A stretch of 64,000 nt of DNA from Methanobrevibacter sp. (GTDB lineage: Archaea; Methanobacteriota; Methanobacteria; Methanobacteriales; Methanobacteriaceae): the NCBI GenBank assembly GCA_022775905.1, contig JALFJX010000012.1, positions 1-64,000 on the forward strand, in the 5' to 3' direction. Position 1 is the stretch's first letter, and every line of letters begins with the position of its first letter. The translations under genes and the position numbers were made by a program. The notes below the pieces were generated by a model. The model made no database searches. It saw only the letters and a list, made by a program, of their open reading frames with translations, and had not been told where the DNA came from. This document shows positions 41,577 to 49,602 of the stretch, one piece after another.

Positions 41577-42511
41577 ATGAGTATAAAAAAAGTCGTTGTC
41601 ACAGGCGGAGGAGTACTCGGTAGTCAAATTGCACTTCAAACTGCATATTGCGGATTTGATGTTACAATCTGGCTTAGAAGTGAAGGATCAATTGAAAGAG
41701 CTCAACCAAAACTTGAAAGATTTAAAAACATCTATGTTGACACTCTTGAGAAAATGAAAACAGATGCAAGTGCATACTGCAGAGATTATCAAAAACACCA
41801 GACTTAAGTTCTGATGAATTAGACTTGCTTAAACAGCAAGCCCAAGATGCATATGATAACTTAAAATTAACAAACAGTTATGAAGAAGCTGCTAAAGATG
41901 CTGATTTGATAATTGAAGCTATTGCCGAAAACTCAGAACAGAAAATTGCATTCTATCAGGAATTAGCAAAATACATGGAAGACAAAACAATACTTATAAC
42001 AAACTCATCAACATTACTTCCATCAATGTTTGCAGAATATACTGGAAGACCTGAAAAATACCTTTCATTACACTTTGCAAACACAATCTGGGCAAACAAC
42101 ACTGCTGAAGTTATGGGACATCCCGGAACTGAGCAAGAATACTACGATGAAGTAGTCAAATTTGCTGAAGATATAAACATGATTCCTTTAAAACTCAAAA
42201 AGGAACAACCAGGTTATATCCTAAACTCCCTTTTAGTTCCATTCCTAAATGCAGGTCAAGCATTACTTGCAAATGATGTTGCAGATCATGAAACAATTGA
42301 TAAAACTTGGATTTTAGCAACAGGAGCCCCAGCAGGACCATTCCATATTTTAGACATTGTTGGACTTGAAACAGCATACAATATTGTCATTATGAATCCA
42401 GAGTCAAAAGACCCTGAAACTACCCCTGGAAAAATTGCTAAAATGCTTAAGGAAAAAATAGATGCTGGTGAAACTGGTATTAATGCGGGAAAAGGATTTT
42501 ACGAATATTAA
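41577..42511 (+). pseudogene. 3-hydroxyacyl-CoA dehydrogenase, one frameshift
   Basis: The N-terminal Rossmann domain (KKVVVTGGGVLGSQIALQTA, IWLRSEG) reads from ATG 41577 and breaks near 41783. One missing base (AGAGATTATC for AGAGGATTATC) would give RGLSKTPDLSSDELDLLKQQ and on. The second half contains DADLIIEAIAEN, TNSSTLLPSMFAEYTGRPEK, SLHFANTIW (with the catalytic His) and GAPAGPFHILDIVGLETAYN to the end. The total of about 312 residues matches the beta-hydroxybutyryl-CoA dehydrogenase group. GAGGTTTTTGAA precedes the ATG. A single-base lesion, with all else conserved, means a recent mutation or error. Confidence 0.8.
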
Positions 42512-42975
42512 TCCTTTTCATTTTCTTTTTTTAAATTTAAATCAATAGCTCTGTGAGTTAACTCGATGAAAGTTTTCCTAAAGTTATAATTTAATCCATC
42601 CAATCCCATTTCAGACTCCCATTTATCGTTTACTTCCTTCATGATTGGAATGAAATTATTGCCTTTACTAGTTAATTTTAAAATAAAATGACGTTTATCA
42701 TTCTCAGATCTTTCACGCAAAATCCACCCATCACGTTCCAATTTCTTAACGGATTTTGTAATAGCACCTTTAGTTAAATACAATCCATCAGACAAATCTT
42801 TTTGGTTCAATTCTTCGCTTTCATGAATCATCAATATACATAAAGCAGATATCAAACTGAGATCATATTTAGAAAGTTCATCATTAAGATATGTTTTATG
42901 ATTCTTATGAAAAATAAATAATATATCTCCCAACCTATTTGAATCATAAAAACCCATTGTTTTTTCGAATTTCAT
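42508..42975 (-). CDS. MarR family transcriptional regulator
   Basis: A protein of about 155 residues with winged-helix HTH (LNQKDLSDGLYLTKGAITKS, about 65-85) and wing RERSENDKRHFILKLTSKG. It has long N- and C-terminal helices for dimerisation. I place the start at ATG 42975. ATG 42957 is as good by homology, and no ribosome site is visible, so the message may be leaderless. A TATA-like ATTTATATG lies about 25 bp upstream, with GTGTAG-CAA-CTACAC just before it. It converges on the dehydrogenase gene with a 4-bp overlap. Confidence 0.83.
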   Translation of the reverse strand: MKFEKTMGFYDSNRLGDILFIFHKNHKTYLNDELSKYDLSLISALCILMIHESEELNQKDLSDGLYLTKGAITKSVKKLERDGWILRERSENDKRHFILKLTSKGNNFIPIMKEVNDKWESEMGLDGLNYNFRKTFIELTHRAIDLNLKKENEKD

Positions 42976-43009
42976 TAAAATATAGTTTATAGAAACCCGC
43001 ATATAAATA

Positions 43010-43024
43010 GTGTAGCAACTACAC
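43010..43024. promoter_or_regulatory. Operator-like palindrome GTGTAG-CAA-CTACAC
   Basis: A perfect 6-bp inverted repeat with a 3-bp spacer touches the TATA-like region of the MarR gene. Repression by steric block of TBP or TFB is the obvious idea, with autoregulation typical for MarR proteins. It contains G and C in an AT-rich background, so chance is less likely. Confidence 0.55.
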
Positions 43025-43159
43025 AAATTAAAATCAAATAACAATATTTAAATAAAATTAAAATATAAGTATTATACGATGTGAAATATAATTCATATAT
43101 TTTAATGAAAACATCAATCATTTTATAATCTCCAAAATGTTAGAATATATTTCATTACT

Positions 43160-43401
43160 GGAAGTAGAAATGAGGACTACTTCCTCTCCCACCTTTATTT
43201 TCTAAAATTAGCTTTTATAATACTTTAATTTTTTTAAAAAATAATATTTTATTAATAATAAAAAGATTTATATATACAAAAAAATAAACTAATAATCGAT
43301 ATGACATAATATACATATCAATGGCATCAGCCAATCTCTTTTTTAATCACTGAAACGCCGAAAAAGTACCCAAAAGAAGTAGGAAAAACAGTACTACTTC
43401 T
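43160..43401. repeat. Pair of GAAGTAG...CTACTTC hairpins in a 375-bp intergenic region
   Basis: The first is GGAAGTAG (43160-43167), a 9-nt loop and CTACTTCC (43177-43184). The second is AGAAGTAG (43375-43382), an 11-nt loop and CTACTTCT (43394-43401). After each arm pair comes a similar C/T-rich part (CTCTCCCACC and AATCTCCCTAA). The middle of the gap 43045-43420 is AT-rich with no gene. This looks like a duplicated RNA or DNA structural element. The function is unknown. Confidence 0.55.
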
Positions 43402-43420
43402 AATCTCCCTAATTTTAAAG

Positions 43421-44215
43421 TTATACATCATCAAGTATTTTTGGGTCTGCTCCAGCAATTTCAACAAGATATTCTGCTTCAACAATATGGAGTTTTGAAG
43501 GAATTACAACACAATGAAGAGGCCCTCCAAAATCAAAGTCAATCAACTCTTTGATTGTTCCTGCCTTAACACATACATCCTTTGAACCAACACGTGCAAT
43601 CCCCATAGCCAATGTATCTTCATTAACTAAACCATCACGATCTTCCAAGGAATCATGAATATTCATTAAATATTCCAACCCTTGATTAACAGTCATGTAA
43701 CGGTCTTTATGAGCTTGAATATCAAGTAAGACAAGAGTATGTAAATCCATTTTTAAATTTTCTTCAATAGCTTCGTAAGGAGATTTTGGATAGAAATTAT
43801 AATCAGGGAAAGGGATTGTTGTTACTTTACCGAATTTATATCCCTGAAGGCCAGAAATAGCTGGTGCTGAAGACAAAATAGAAGAACCATGAATAACTTC
43901 ATAGTCAATACCTTTTTTAGAGCAGCGAACCAAGAAATCACTGTGAGTAGTCGCAATTAAAGGATCCCCTCCTGTGATTAAAGCAACATCCTGTGTTTTT
44001 GCTTCTTCAAGAAATTTGCTTTCTTCTTCAACTTCACCTCTGACTAAAACTTCTATTTTTTGACCTATCAACTCTTCAATAGCTTCAAAACTTGAACCAA
44101 ATAATCTTGAAGTGAAAAATTCAGCATAAATCTTATCAACATTTCTCAAACATTCTAATCCTTTTAAAGATATATCCTTTTCATCAAATAATCCTAAACC
44201 CACTAAATAAAACAT
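43421..44215 (-). CDS. dphB: Diphthine synthase
   Basis: A 264-residue SAM-dependent methyltransferase. The N-terminus FYLVGLGLFDEKDISLKGLE, the SAM site VALITGGDPLIATTHSDFL (about 76-94) and HGSSILSSAPAISGLQGYKF are hallmarks of archaeal DphB. It trimethylates the diphthamide intermediate on translation factor aEF-2. It starts at ATG 44215, only 35 bp from trm5 on the other strand, so one or both messages are probably leaderless. Confidence 0.93.
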   Translation of the reverse strand: MFYLVGLGLFDEKDISLKGLECLRNVDKIYAEFFTSRLFGSSFEAIEELIGQKIEVLVRGEVEEESKFLEEAKTQDVALITGGDPLIATTHSDFLVRCSKKGIDYEVIHGSSILSSAPAISGLQGYKFGKVTTIPFPDYNFYPKSPYEAIEENLKMDLHTLVLLDIQAHKDRYMTVNQGLEYLMNIHDSLEDRDGLVNEDTLAMGIARVGSKDVCVKAGTIKELIDFDFGGPLHCVVIPSKLHIVEAEYLVEIAGADPKILDDV

Positions 44216-44250
44216 ATATATTATATAATAATTTAAACATAAAAAACTTT
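44216..44250. promoter_or_regulatory. 35-bp bidirectional promoter between dphB and trm5
   Basis: Only 35 bp separate the two start codons. TTATATAATA at about 44222-44231 lies 20-29 bp before trm5 ATG, as for a leaderless gene. On the other strand, ATGTTTAAATTATTA lies a similar distance before dphB. There is no room for ribosome sites on both. Confidence 0.55.
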
Positions 44251-45249
44251 ATGAAATGTGTAAAAGTTCCATTAAGACAATTAAATGATACCCGTATAAA
44301 ATTAATGGAAAATGATTTGATGAATATGGAATATAAAATAAAAGCCGATACCGAGTTTGGATATATTCCAATAAATGAAGATGTTAATGATTATGAAATT
44401 GTTGATATGGAATTAGAACCAATGAAGAAAGTTCCACACAATTTTGCAGAATTGCTCGAAGAAGAGTTAACTCCAGACGAAATTGAAAATTTAAGAACAT
44501 CATTTGACACCATAGGTGATGTTGTAATTCTTGAAATTCCTGAAAACCTACAGGATAAAAAACAGATTATCGGAGATGCCGCACTTAAATTTACAAAAAG
44601 AAGATCAATTTACATGAAAAAAAGTGCAGTCAAGGGAACAACACGTGTTCGAGATTTAGAATTCTTATCAGGAGTTGATGATTCAGTAACAATCCATAAA
44701 GAACATAGTGCTAGATTAAAGTTAGATGTTCGTGAAGTTTATTTCTCACCAAGACTTGCAACCGAAAGAAAACGTGTGATGCAAAGCGTTGAAAATGGTG
44801 AAAAAATATTGGACATGTTCTGTGGAATCGGACCATTTCCAATTGTAATAGCACGAAACAAAAATGTTGACATCACAGCGGTTGACATCAATGAATCTGC
44901 AATCAAATATTTAGATGAAAATATCAAGTTAAATAAATTGAAAGGAAACATCAAAACATATTGTGGCGACGTGAGACAAGTAAGTGCTGGCTTTAACATG
45001 AAGTTTGATAGAATAATTATGAACCTACCCGGCCTTGCATATACTTTCCTTGATGTTGCAATTGATTTAATTGAAGATGGTGGAATAATTAATTATTATG
45101 AGTTTTCTGATTCATATGAACAAGGAATAAAACGTTTAAATGATGCGGCAAGTGCAGTTGGAAAAGAAGTTGAAATAATTAATTGCCGCAAAGTAAAATC
45201 AACATCCCCCGGAGAATGGCATGTAGCCATTGATGGAAAAATAAACTAA
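44251..45249 (+). CDS. trm5: tRNA (guanine37-N1)-methyltransferase Trm5
   Basis: A 332-residue archaeal Trm5. An N-terminal D1 domain and a linker precede the catalytic domain, which has VYFSPRLATERKRV (about 165-178), SAM motif LDMFCGIGPFPIVIA (about 187-201), DINESAIKYLDENIKLN, and the NLPGLAYTF catalytic loop (about 256-264). It makes m1G37 in tRNA, preventing +1 frameshifting. Its partner across the promoter, dphB, also concerns translation fidelity. No ribosome site is present and the message is likely leaderless. Confidence 0.92.
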   Translation: MKCVKVPLRQLNDTRIKLMENDLMNMEYKIKADTEFGYIPINEDVNDYEIVDMELEPMKKVPHNFAELLEEELTPDEIENLRTSFDTIGDVVILEIPENLQDKKQIIGDAALKFTKRRSIYMKKSAVKGTTRVRDLEFLSGVDDSVTIHKEHSARLKLDVREVYFSPRLATERKRVMQSVENGEKILDMFCGIGPFPIVIARNKNVDITAVDINESAIKYLDENIKLNKLKGNIKTYCGDVRQVSAGFNMKFDRIIMNLPGLAYTFLDVAIDLIEDGGIINYYEFSDSYEQGIKRLNDAASAVGKEVEIINCRKVKSTSPGEWHVAIDGKIN

Positions 45250-45254
45250 AAAAA

Positions 45255-45278
45255 TTAGATGTTGCTCCAAACATCTAA
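45255..45278. terminator. Convergent hairpin after trm5
   Basis: TTAGATGTT (45255-45263) pairs with AACATCTAA (45270-45278), a perfect 9-bp stem with a 6-nt loop. On the minus strand it is followed by TTTTTT. It separates trm5 from the convergent small gene. Confidence 0.6.
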
Positions 45279-45282
45279 AATA

Positions 45283-45729
45283 TTAAATTTGAGTATAATG
45301 GACCTCTTCATCAATGAATTCCACATTTTTAATTAGCAAAATATCTTTAAAATGATCACCAGCACCTAAAGAACGATTCTCTAAAACATTACATGAGAAT
45401 ATCTCTTGAAAATACGCATCACAAACATAAGCAGAAGGAATTTTATCTGCATCCAATTTATCCATAATTACAATTTCATCAGAAGATGTGAAAACATACT
45501 TATCACCTAAAGATTCCATCCATTTTAAATTCCCATTATCATAACCTTCATAATATGAATTGTTTTTGATATCTTCTGTTATTTTAGAAAGTTCAATTGG
45601 ACCTTCAGAGGACACATTTAAAGTTGTTCTATTTAAATTACTTGAAGAGTCATTCTCAGCAGAAACTAAAAACAATCCTAAAATAGAGATAATTACAACA
45701 ATAATTAATATTACTATTTTTTTATTCAA
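45283..45729 (-). CDS. Hypothetical secreted or membrane-anchored protein, 148 aa
   Basis: An N-terminal hydrophobic segment (residues 4-23) is followed by a polar domain of 125 residues. That domain is acidic and has two Cys (VCDAYFQEIFSCNV, about 101-113). The segment has a Lys-Lys start and ends near SAEN, so it could be a signal peptide (cut after SA) or an anchor. No known domain is recognised. It is single, convergent with trm5. Likely faces the cell surface. Confidence 0.62.
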   Translation of the reverse strand: MNKKIVILIIVVIISILGLFLVSAENDSSSNLNRTTLNVSSEGPIELSKITEDIKNNSYYEGYDNGNLKWMESLGDKYVFTSSDEIVIMDKLDADKIPSAYVCDAYFQEIFSCNVLENRSLGAGDHFKDILLIKNVEFIDEEVHYTQI

Positions 45730-45847
45730 TTAAATACCATCCAAAAAATATATTGTTTATAATTTTACAACAACTTATATAAATAGTATATACATTGAAT
45801 AAAATATAAAAATTAGTTAAAAAAAGTAAAAAATAGGGAATTATTAT

Positions 45848-46777
45848 TTAAATAGGATCAATAATTCCTTTTTCAGTTATAATACCAGTAATTAATTCTT
45901 TTGGAGTAATGTCAAAAGCAGGATTAATTACTTCAGTTCCATCAGGACAGATTCTTGCCCCACCATAATATCTTACTTCATCACCATCTCTTTCTTCAAT
46001 GACAGTATCAAAAATAGATATTTCATTATCAAATGTAGAATATGGAGCAGCAACATAAAATGGAATATTATGATGTTTTGCAGCAAGTGCAACCATAAAT
46101 GAACCTACTTTATTTACAACACCACCACGAGCAATCCTATCTGCACCAATTACAACTTTATCTATTTTTCCTTGTGACATTAAAAATCCAGATGCCACAT
46201 CAGGAATCAATTTAACAGGAATGTTTTCTTGTTGCATTTCCCAGACACTTAAACTTGCTCCTTGTCCACGTGGACGAGTTTCATCACATATTACATTAAT
46301 ATTCTTTCCTTGTTCATGTGCAGCTCTAATTACACCCAATGCAGTTCCATAATCGACACATGCAAGAGCACCAGCATTACAGTGAGTTAATATAGTGTCC
46401 CCCTCATCAATGACTTCAGCACCAAATTTTCCGATAGCCCTATTGGTTTCCATATCCTCTTCATACATTTTTAATGCTTCAGCAAGAGCATCATCACTAT
46501 TTAAAACTCTATCAACTGCCCAAAATAGATTTACGGCAGTTGGTCTTGCAGCTTTAATTTCTAAAGCAGCCTTGTTTAAGTCAACACCTTCAATATCTGC
46601 AAGTACCATTCCAAAAGCAGCTGAAACCCCAATAGCTGGAGCGCCACGAACAATCATATCCCTAATTGCTACAATTACATCCTGATAATTTTCACAGTAA
46701 ACATAAGTTAATTCATCAGGAAGCTTTGTTTGATCAATAAGTTTTAATTTATTATCTTCCCATTCAAGTGTTTTCAT
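45848..46777 (-). CDS. mtnA: S-methyl-5-thioribose-1-phosphate isomerase (aIF-2B family)
   Basis: A 309-residue isomerase. The signature RGAPAIGVSAAFG (44-56), the catalytic-cysteine loop THCNAGALACVDYG, the substrate loop DETRPRGQGASLSVW and the GADRIARGG (Asp) motif match MtnA. In archaea the same fold also includes aIF-2B subunits and ribose-1,5-bisphosphate isomerase. The RPRGQGASL and HCNAGALA motifs favour MtnA. It acts in methionine salvage. ACAAGGTGTTAAT precedes the ATG. The gene stands alone. Confidence 0.88.
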   Translation of the reverse strand: MKTLEWEDNKLKLIDQTKLPDELTYVYCENYQDVIVAIRDMIVRGAPAIGVSAAFGMVLADIEGVDLNKAALEIKAARPTAVNLFWAVDRVLNSDDALAEALKMYEEDMETNRAIGKFGAEVIDEGDTILTHCNAGALACVDYGTALGVIRAAHEQGKNINVICDETRPRGQGASLSVWEMQQENIPVKLIPDVASGFLMSQGKIDKVVIGADRIARGGVVNKVGSFMVALAAKHHNIPFYVAAPYSTFDNEISIFDTVIEERDGDEVRYYGGARICPDGTEVINPAFDITPKELITGIITEKGIIDPI

Positions 46778-46932
46778 ATTAACACCTTGTTTTAAAAAAA
46801 AGTTTCATTAAAAAGAGAAAGCATAATTAATGTTAGTTTCTAATTCTTTTTTTAAATGTATAAAAATACAATTAAAGGTTGTTTTATAATTATGCTCCCA
46901 TCTAATTTAATATCCGAAATGGATTGATTAGA

Positions 46933-46951
46933 AATGTATTAGAAATACATT
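46933..46951. promoter_or_regulatory. Perfect 8-bp inverted repeat between the pyrophosphatase and mtnA
   Basis: AATGTATT-AGA-AATACATT lies about 160 bp upstream of mtnA and 80 bp after the pyrophosphatase stop. It may be an operator, or a transcript end structure for the upstream gene. No other feature is seen in 46778-47031. Confidence 0.4.
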
Positions 46952-47031
46952 ATTTAATATTCTTTACATTATCATTTATAAATTTTTATAAAAAATGCTA
47001 GAAAATCCATTTGTTTAATAATATTCAAAAT

Positions 47032-47952
47032 TTATGCATTGTCAGTCATTATTGGAACAACTTGTTTCTTACGTGATACAACACCTTCAAGTAAAACCAT
47101 ATTATCGTTTAATTTTACACCATATGCTTTTTCAACAAGGTCTGCATTTTTACCAAGTGCAATGACTTGTGAGTTGCTGTTTACAATGTCAGTGATTAAA
47201 AGCATGAATAAATCCAAGTTTTCATCTTCAATAATTTTGTTTATACCTGCTTCCAATTCATCTTTCATTTCTAAAACATCAGGAATGCTAGCAGTGTTTA
47301 CTTGATTAACAATGGATTTAACATCTTTAAAGTCAATTTGTTTTGCATCTAATGCTAAGATTTCTTCAATAGAAAAACTGCTTAAATCAGTTCCTGCTTT
47401 AAGCATTTCTAAACCATACTCTTCTGCATCAATTTCAGCAATTTCTGCAAGTTTTGCAACTGCTTTCTTATCATCTTCAGTTGTAGTTGGAGATTTTAAA
47501 AGTAATGTATCTGAAATAATAGCTGATACCATTAATGTAGCCATTTCTTTAGTGATTTCAACATCATTTTCTTCATATAATTTACATAAGATAGTTTCAG
47601 TACATCCAACTGGTTCAAATCTTAAAAATAAAGGATATGAAGTTTCTAAAGCTAATTTATGGTGGTCAACAACTTTTAAAATATTTGCATTTTCTAAATT
47701 ATCAACAGATTCAGATGGAGAGTTGTGATCTACCAAAATAACATTAGCATCATCCTCAACACTTTCTAAAAGTTCAGGTGCATCAATACCCAAATAATTT
47801 AAAATAAATTCAGTTTCTTTATTGATGTTTCCTAATCTGTAAGCTTGAGCTTCTGAATTACCTAATTCTTTTTCTAAGTTAGCCATTACTAAACTTGAAG
47901 TAATTGAATCACTATCTGGACTTTTATGTCCAAAAACATAAGTTTTAACCAT
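47032..47952 (-). CDS. ppaC: Manganese-dependent inorganic pyrophosphatase (family II)
   Basis: A 306-residue DHH/DHHA2 protein: VFGHKSPDSDSITS (5-18), VDHNSPSESV (about 74), VVDHHKLALE (about 93) and a DHHA2 C-terminal domain ending in GVVSRKKQVVPIMTD, whose SRKKQ motif binds pyrophosphate. It hydrolyses pyrophosphate to phosphate using Mn. AGGAAAGATAAT precedes ATG 47952, so I prefer it to the ATG at 47967. Confidence 0.93.
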   Translation of the reverse strand: MVKTYVFGHKSPDSDSITSSLVMANLEKELGNSEAQAYRLGNINKETEFILNYLGIDAPELLESVEDDANVILVDHNSPSESVDNLENANILKVVDHHKLALETSYPLFLRFEPVGCTETILCKLYEENDVEITKEMATLMVSAIISDTLLLKSPTTTEDDKKAVAKLAEIAEIDAEEYGLEMLKAGTDLSSFSIEEILALDAKQIDFKDVKSIVNQVNTASIPDVLEMKDELEAGINKIIEDENLDLFMLLITDIVNSNSQVIALGKNADLVEKAYGVKLNDNMVLLEGVVSRKKQVVPIMTDNA

Positions 47953-48079
47953 ATTATCTTTCCTCATTAATTAATAAAATAAAATTAATATCAATAATTA
48001 ATGTATATAGTTCATCCATATTTAATATTGCTATAAAATAGGATTTTTATAAAAAAAATAGTAAAATAAAAAAAAGTAT

Positions 48080-48946
48080 TTAGTAATGACTATTTGGAGT
48101 CATTCCTAAATGATGATCTTCGCTTTTCTTACCTGGAACACCATAAGCATCTGCTCTACATTGAGTACATGCTCTGAATACAGGTATGATTTCTTCAACT
48201 TCTTCTCTGACTTTTTCCATCATAGAACAGTCAGGTTTACGTAAATGTTTCATTTTTGCCAATGGAATCAATGGTAATACATTCATTAAAGCTGCACCGC
48301 GTTTTTCAACTTCACGAGCAATTTCAACAATATGTTCATCATTTACTCCAGGAATTAAAACTGAATTGACTTTAACAACCAAACCATTAGCAGCTGCTTT
48401 TTCAACACCTTCCAGTTGATTTTCAATTAAGATTTTTGCAGCCTCATAACCTTTGTATATTTTTCCCTCATAATTAATGAAAGAATAAATTTCCATTCCA
48501 ATATCAGGATCTATTGCATTGATTGTAACAGTAACAGAATTTACTCCAAGTTCCGCAAGTTTATCTGCATATTTTGGAAGTAAAAGTCCGTTTGTACTCA
48601 TACATTTGATTAAATCCTGTTGTTCTTTTGCTAATTTTTCAAAGAATTCGAATGTTTCTTCGTTAGCAAGTGAATCACCAGGTCCAGCTACTCCAACAAC
48701 TGAAATTGGACCATCTGCAGTAACATTATTAACATGATTAATTGCATCATCCGGTTTCATAATACAACTTGTTACACCCGGCCTGTCTTCGTCATTGTTA
48801 ATATCTCTTGTACAGAAGTTACAAAAGATATTACATTTTGGTGCGACAGGTACATGTGCTCTTCCGACTTTATCATGCATTTTTTCATTAAAACATGGGT
48901 GTGCTTTTGTAATATGTGCAAATCTTGAACCTTTGTGTTCTTTCAT
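48080..48946 (-). CDS. nifB: NifB-type radical SAM protein (FeMo-co/L-cluster core synthase)
   Basis: A 288-residue short-form NifB. HPCFNEKMHDKVGRAHVPVA leads into the radical SAM cluster Cys38-x3-Cys42-x2-Cys45 (CNIFCNFC), followed by RPGVTS, GVAGPGDSLAN and the C-terminal CTQCRADAYGVPG, which binds further clusters. NifB builds the [8Fe-9S-C] L-cluster from two [4Fe-4S]. No nifHDK genes are here. It lies 72 bp downstream of mmp17, in the same direction, with its own TATA box (TTTATATAT near 49005-49013). This suggests a role linked to Mcr activation. GGGGGTAAT precedes the ATG. Confidence 0.88.
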   Translation of the reverse strand: MKEHKGSRFAHITKAHPCFNEKMHDKVGRAHVPVAPKCNIFCNFCTRDINNDEDRPGVTSCIMKPDDAINHVNNVTADGPISVVGVAGPGDSLANEETFEFFEKLAKEQQDLIKCMSTNGLLLPKYADKLAELGVNSVTVTINAIDPDIGMEIYSFINYEGKIYKGYEAAKILIENQLEGVEKAAANGLVVKVNSVLIPGVNDEHIVEIAREVEKRGAALMNVLPLIPLAKMKHLRKPDCSMMEKVREEVEEIIPVFRACTQCRADAYGVPGKKSEDHHLGMTPNSHY

Positions 48947-49018
48947 AATATCATTACCCCCTTTTTATAATATAACTCCTGTTATTTTGTATTGATACGA
49001 ACAAATATATAAAGTTTT

Positions 49019-49579
49019 CTAAATTCCTTTGTTCAACTCATCAATGAACTCATGAGCTTTATCAATCCAAGCATCTTTGATTAACTCATCAGTAGCTACG
49101 ACAGTAATAATATCTTCAGTAGACAAATCTTTAATGATTTTAAATCCTTCAGGCAATATTCTAAATACTGCATCATAGATACGTCTTTGTAAATTAGAAT
49201 GAGGATCATCCACTACAACAGATCCTAATTCAGTGAAATCACCTTTGATTTCAAGTTGATACCTATTTGGTTGATAGATTTCATCTCTAGAAAATCTTTT
49301 CCATAATTCCCTAAGAATGTTTGGAAGATAATTTTCATTATCAATTAAAATCATAGTGACATCATTTTGTTTATTATAAGTTAAGTTAGCCACATCTTCG
49401 AATTTAATAACATTTGAAGTTTTTCTCATTTTAATAGCTAAAACAAATACAGGGTCATCAGGATTTACATAAGCTTTTAAATCATCAACAGAAGAACCTA
49501 AAACTAAATCTTGGAAAATCTGTTTAATGATGATTTCATAAACTTCTGCGCCTCTCTCATCATAACATTCAACTAACAT
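49019..49579 (-). CDS. mmp17: Methanogenesis marker protein 17
   Basis: A 186-residue protein that fits Mmp17: LVECYDERGAEVYEIIIKQI and SSVDDLKAYVNPDDPVFVLA near the N-terminus, ELWKRFSRDEIYQPNRYQLE in the middle and DLSTEDIITVVATDELIKDA at the end. Mmp17 is a subunit of the methyl-coenzyme M reductase activation complex with McrC, Mmp3 and Mmp7. GGGTTGATTT lies before ATG 49579. It is 23 bp after mmp15 in the same operon. Confidence 0.9.
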   Translation of the reverse strand: MLVECYDERGAEVYEIIIKQIFQDLVLGSSVDDLKAYVNPDDPVFVLAIKMRKTSNVIKFEDVANLTYNKQNDVTMILIDNENYLPNILRELWKRFSRDEIYQPNRYQLEIKGDFTELGSVVVDDPHSNLQRRIYDAVFRILPEGFKIIKDLSTEDIITVVATDELIKDAWIDKAHEFIDELNKGI

Positions 49580-49602
49580 CAAATCAACCCTTTTAATTAT
49601 AT

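Noticed and set aside
43160-43401. CRISPR array
   Set aside because: Only two copies, inverted arms rather than direct repeats, and 190-bp spacing. No cas gene is in the window.
47312-47728. Ser-rich plus-strand frame of 138 residues
   Set aside because: It is the antisense of the pyrophosphatase gene, with no ribosome site or family likeness.
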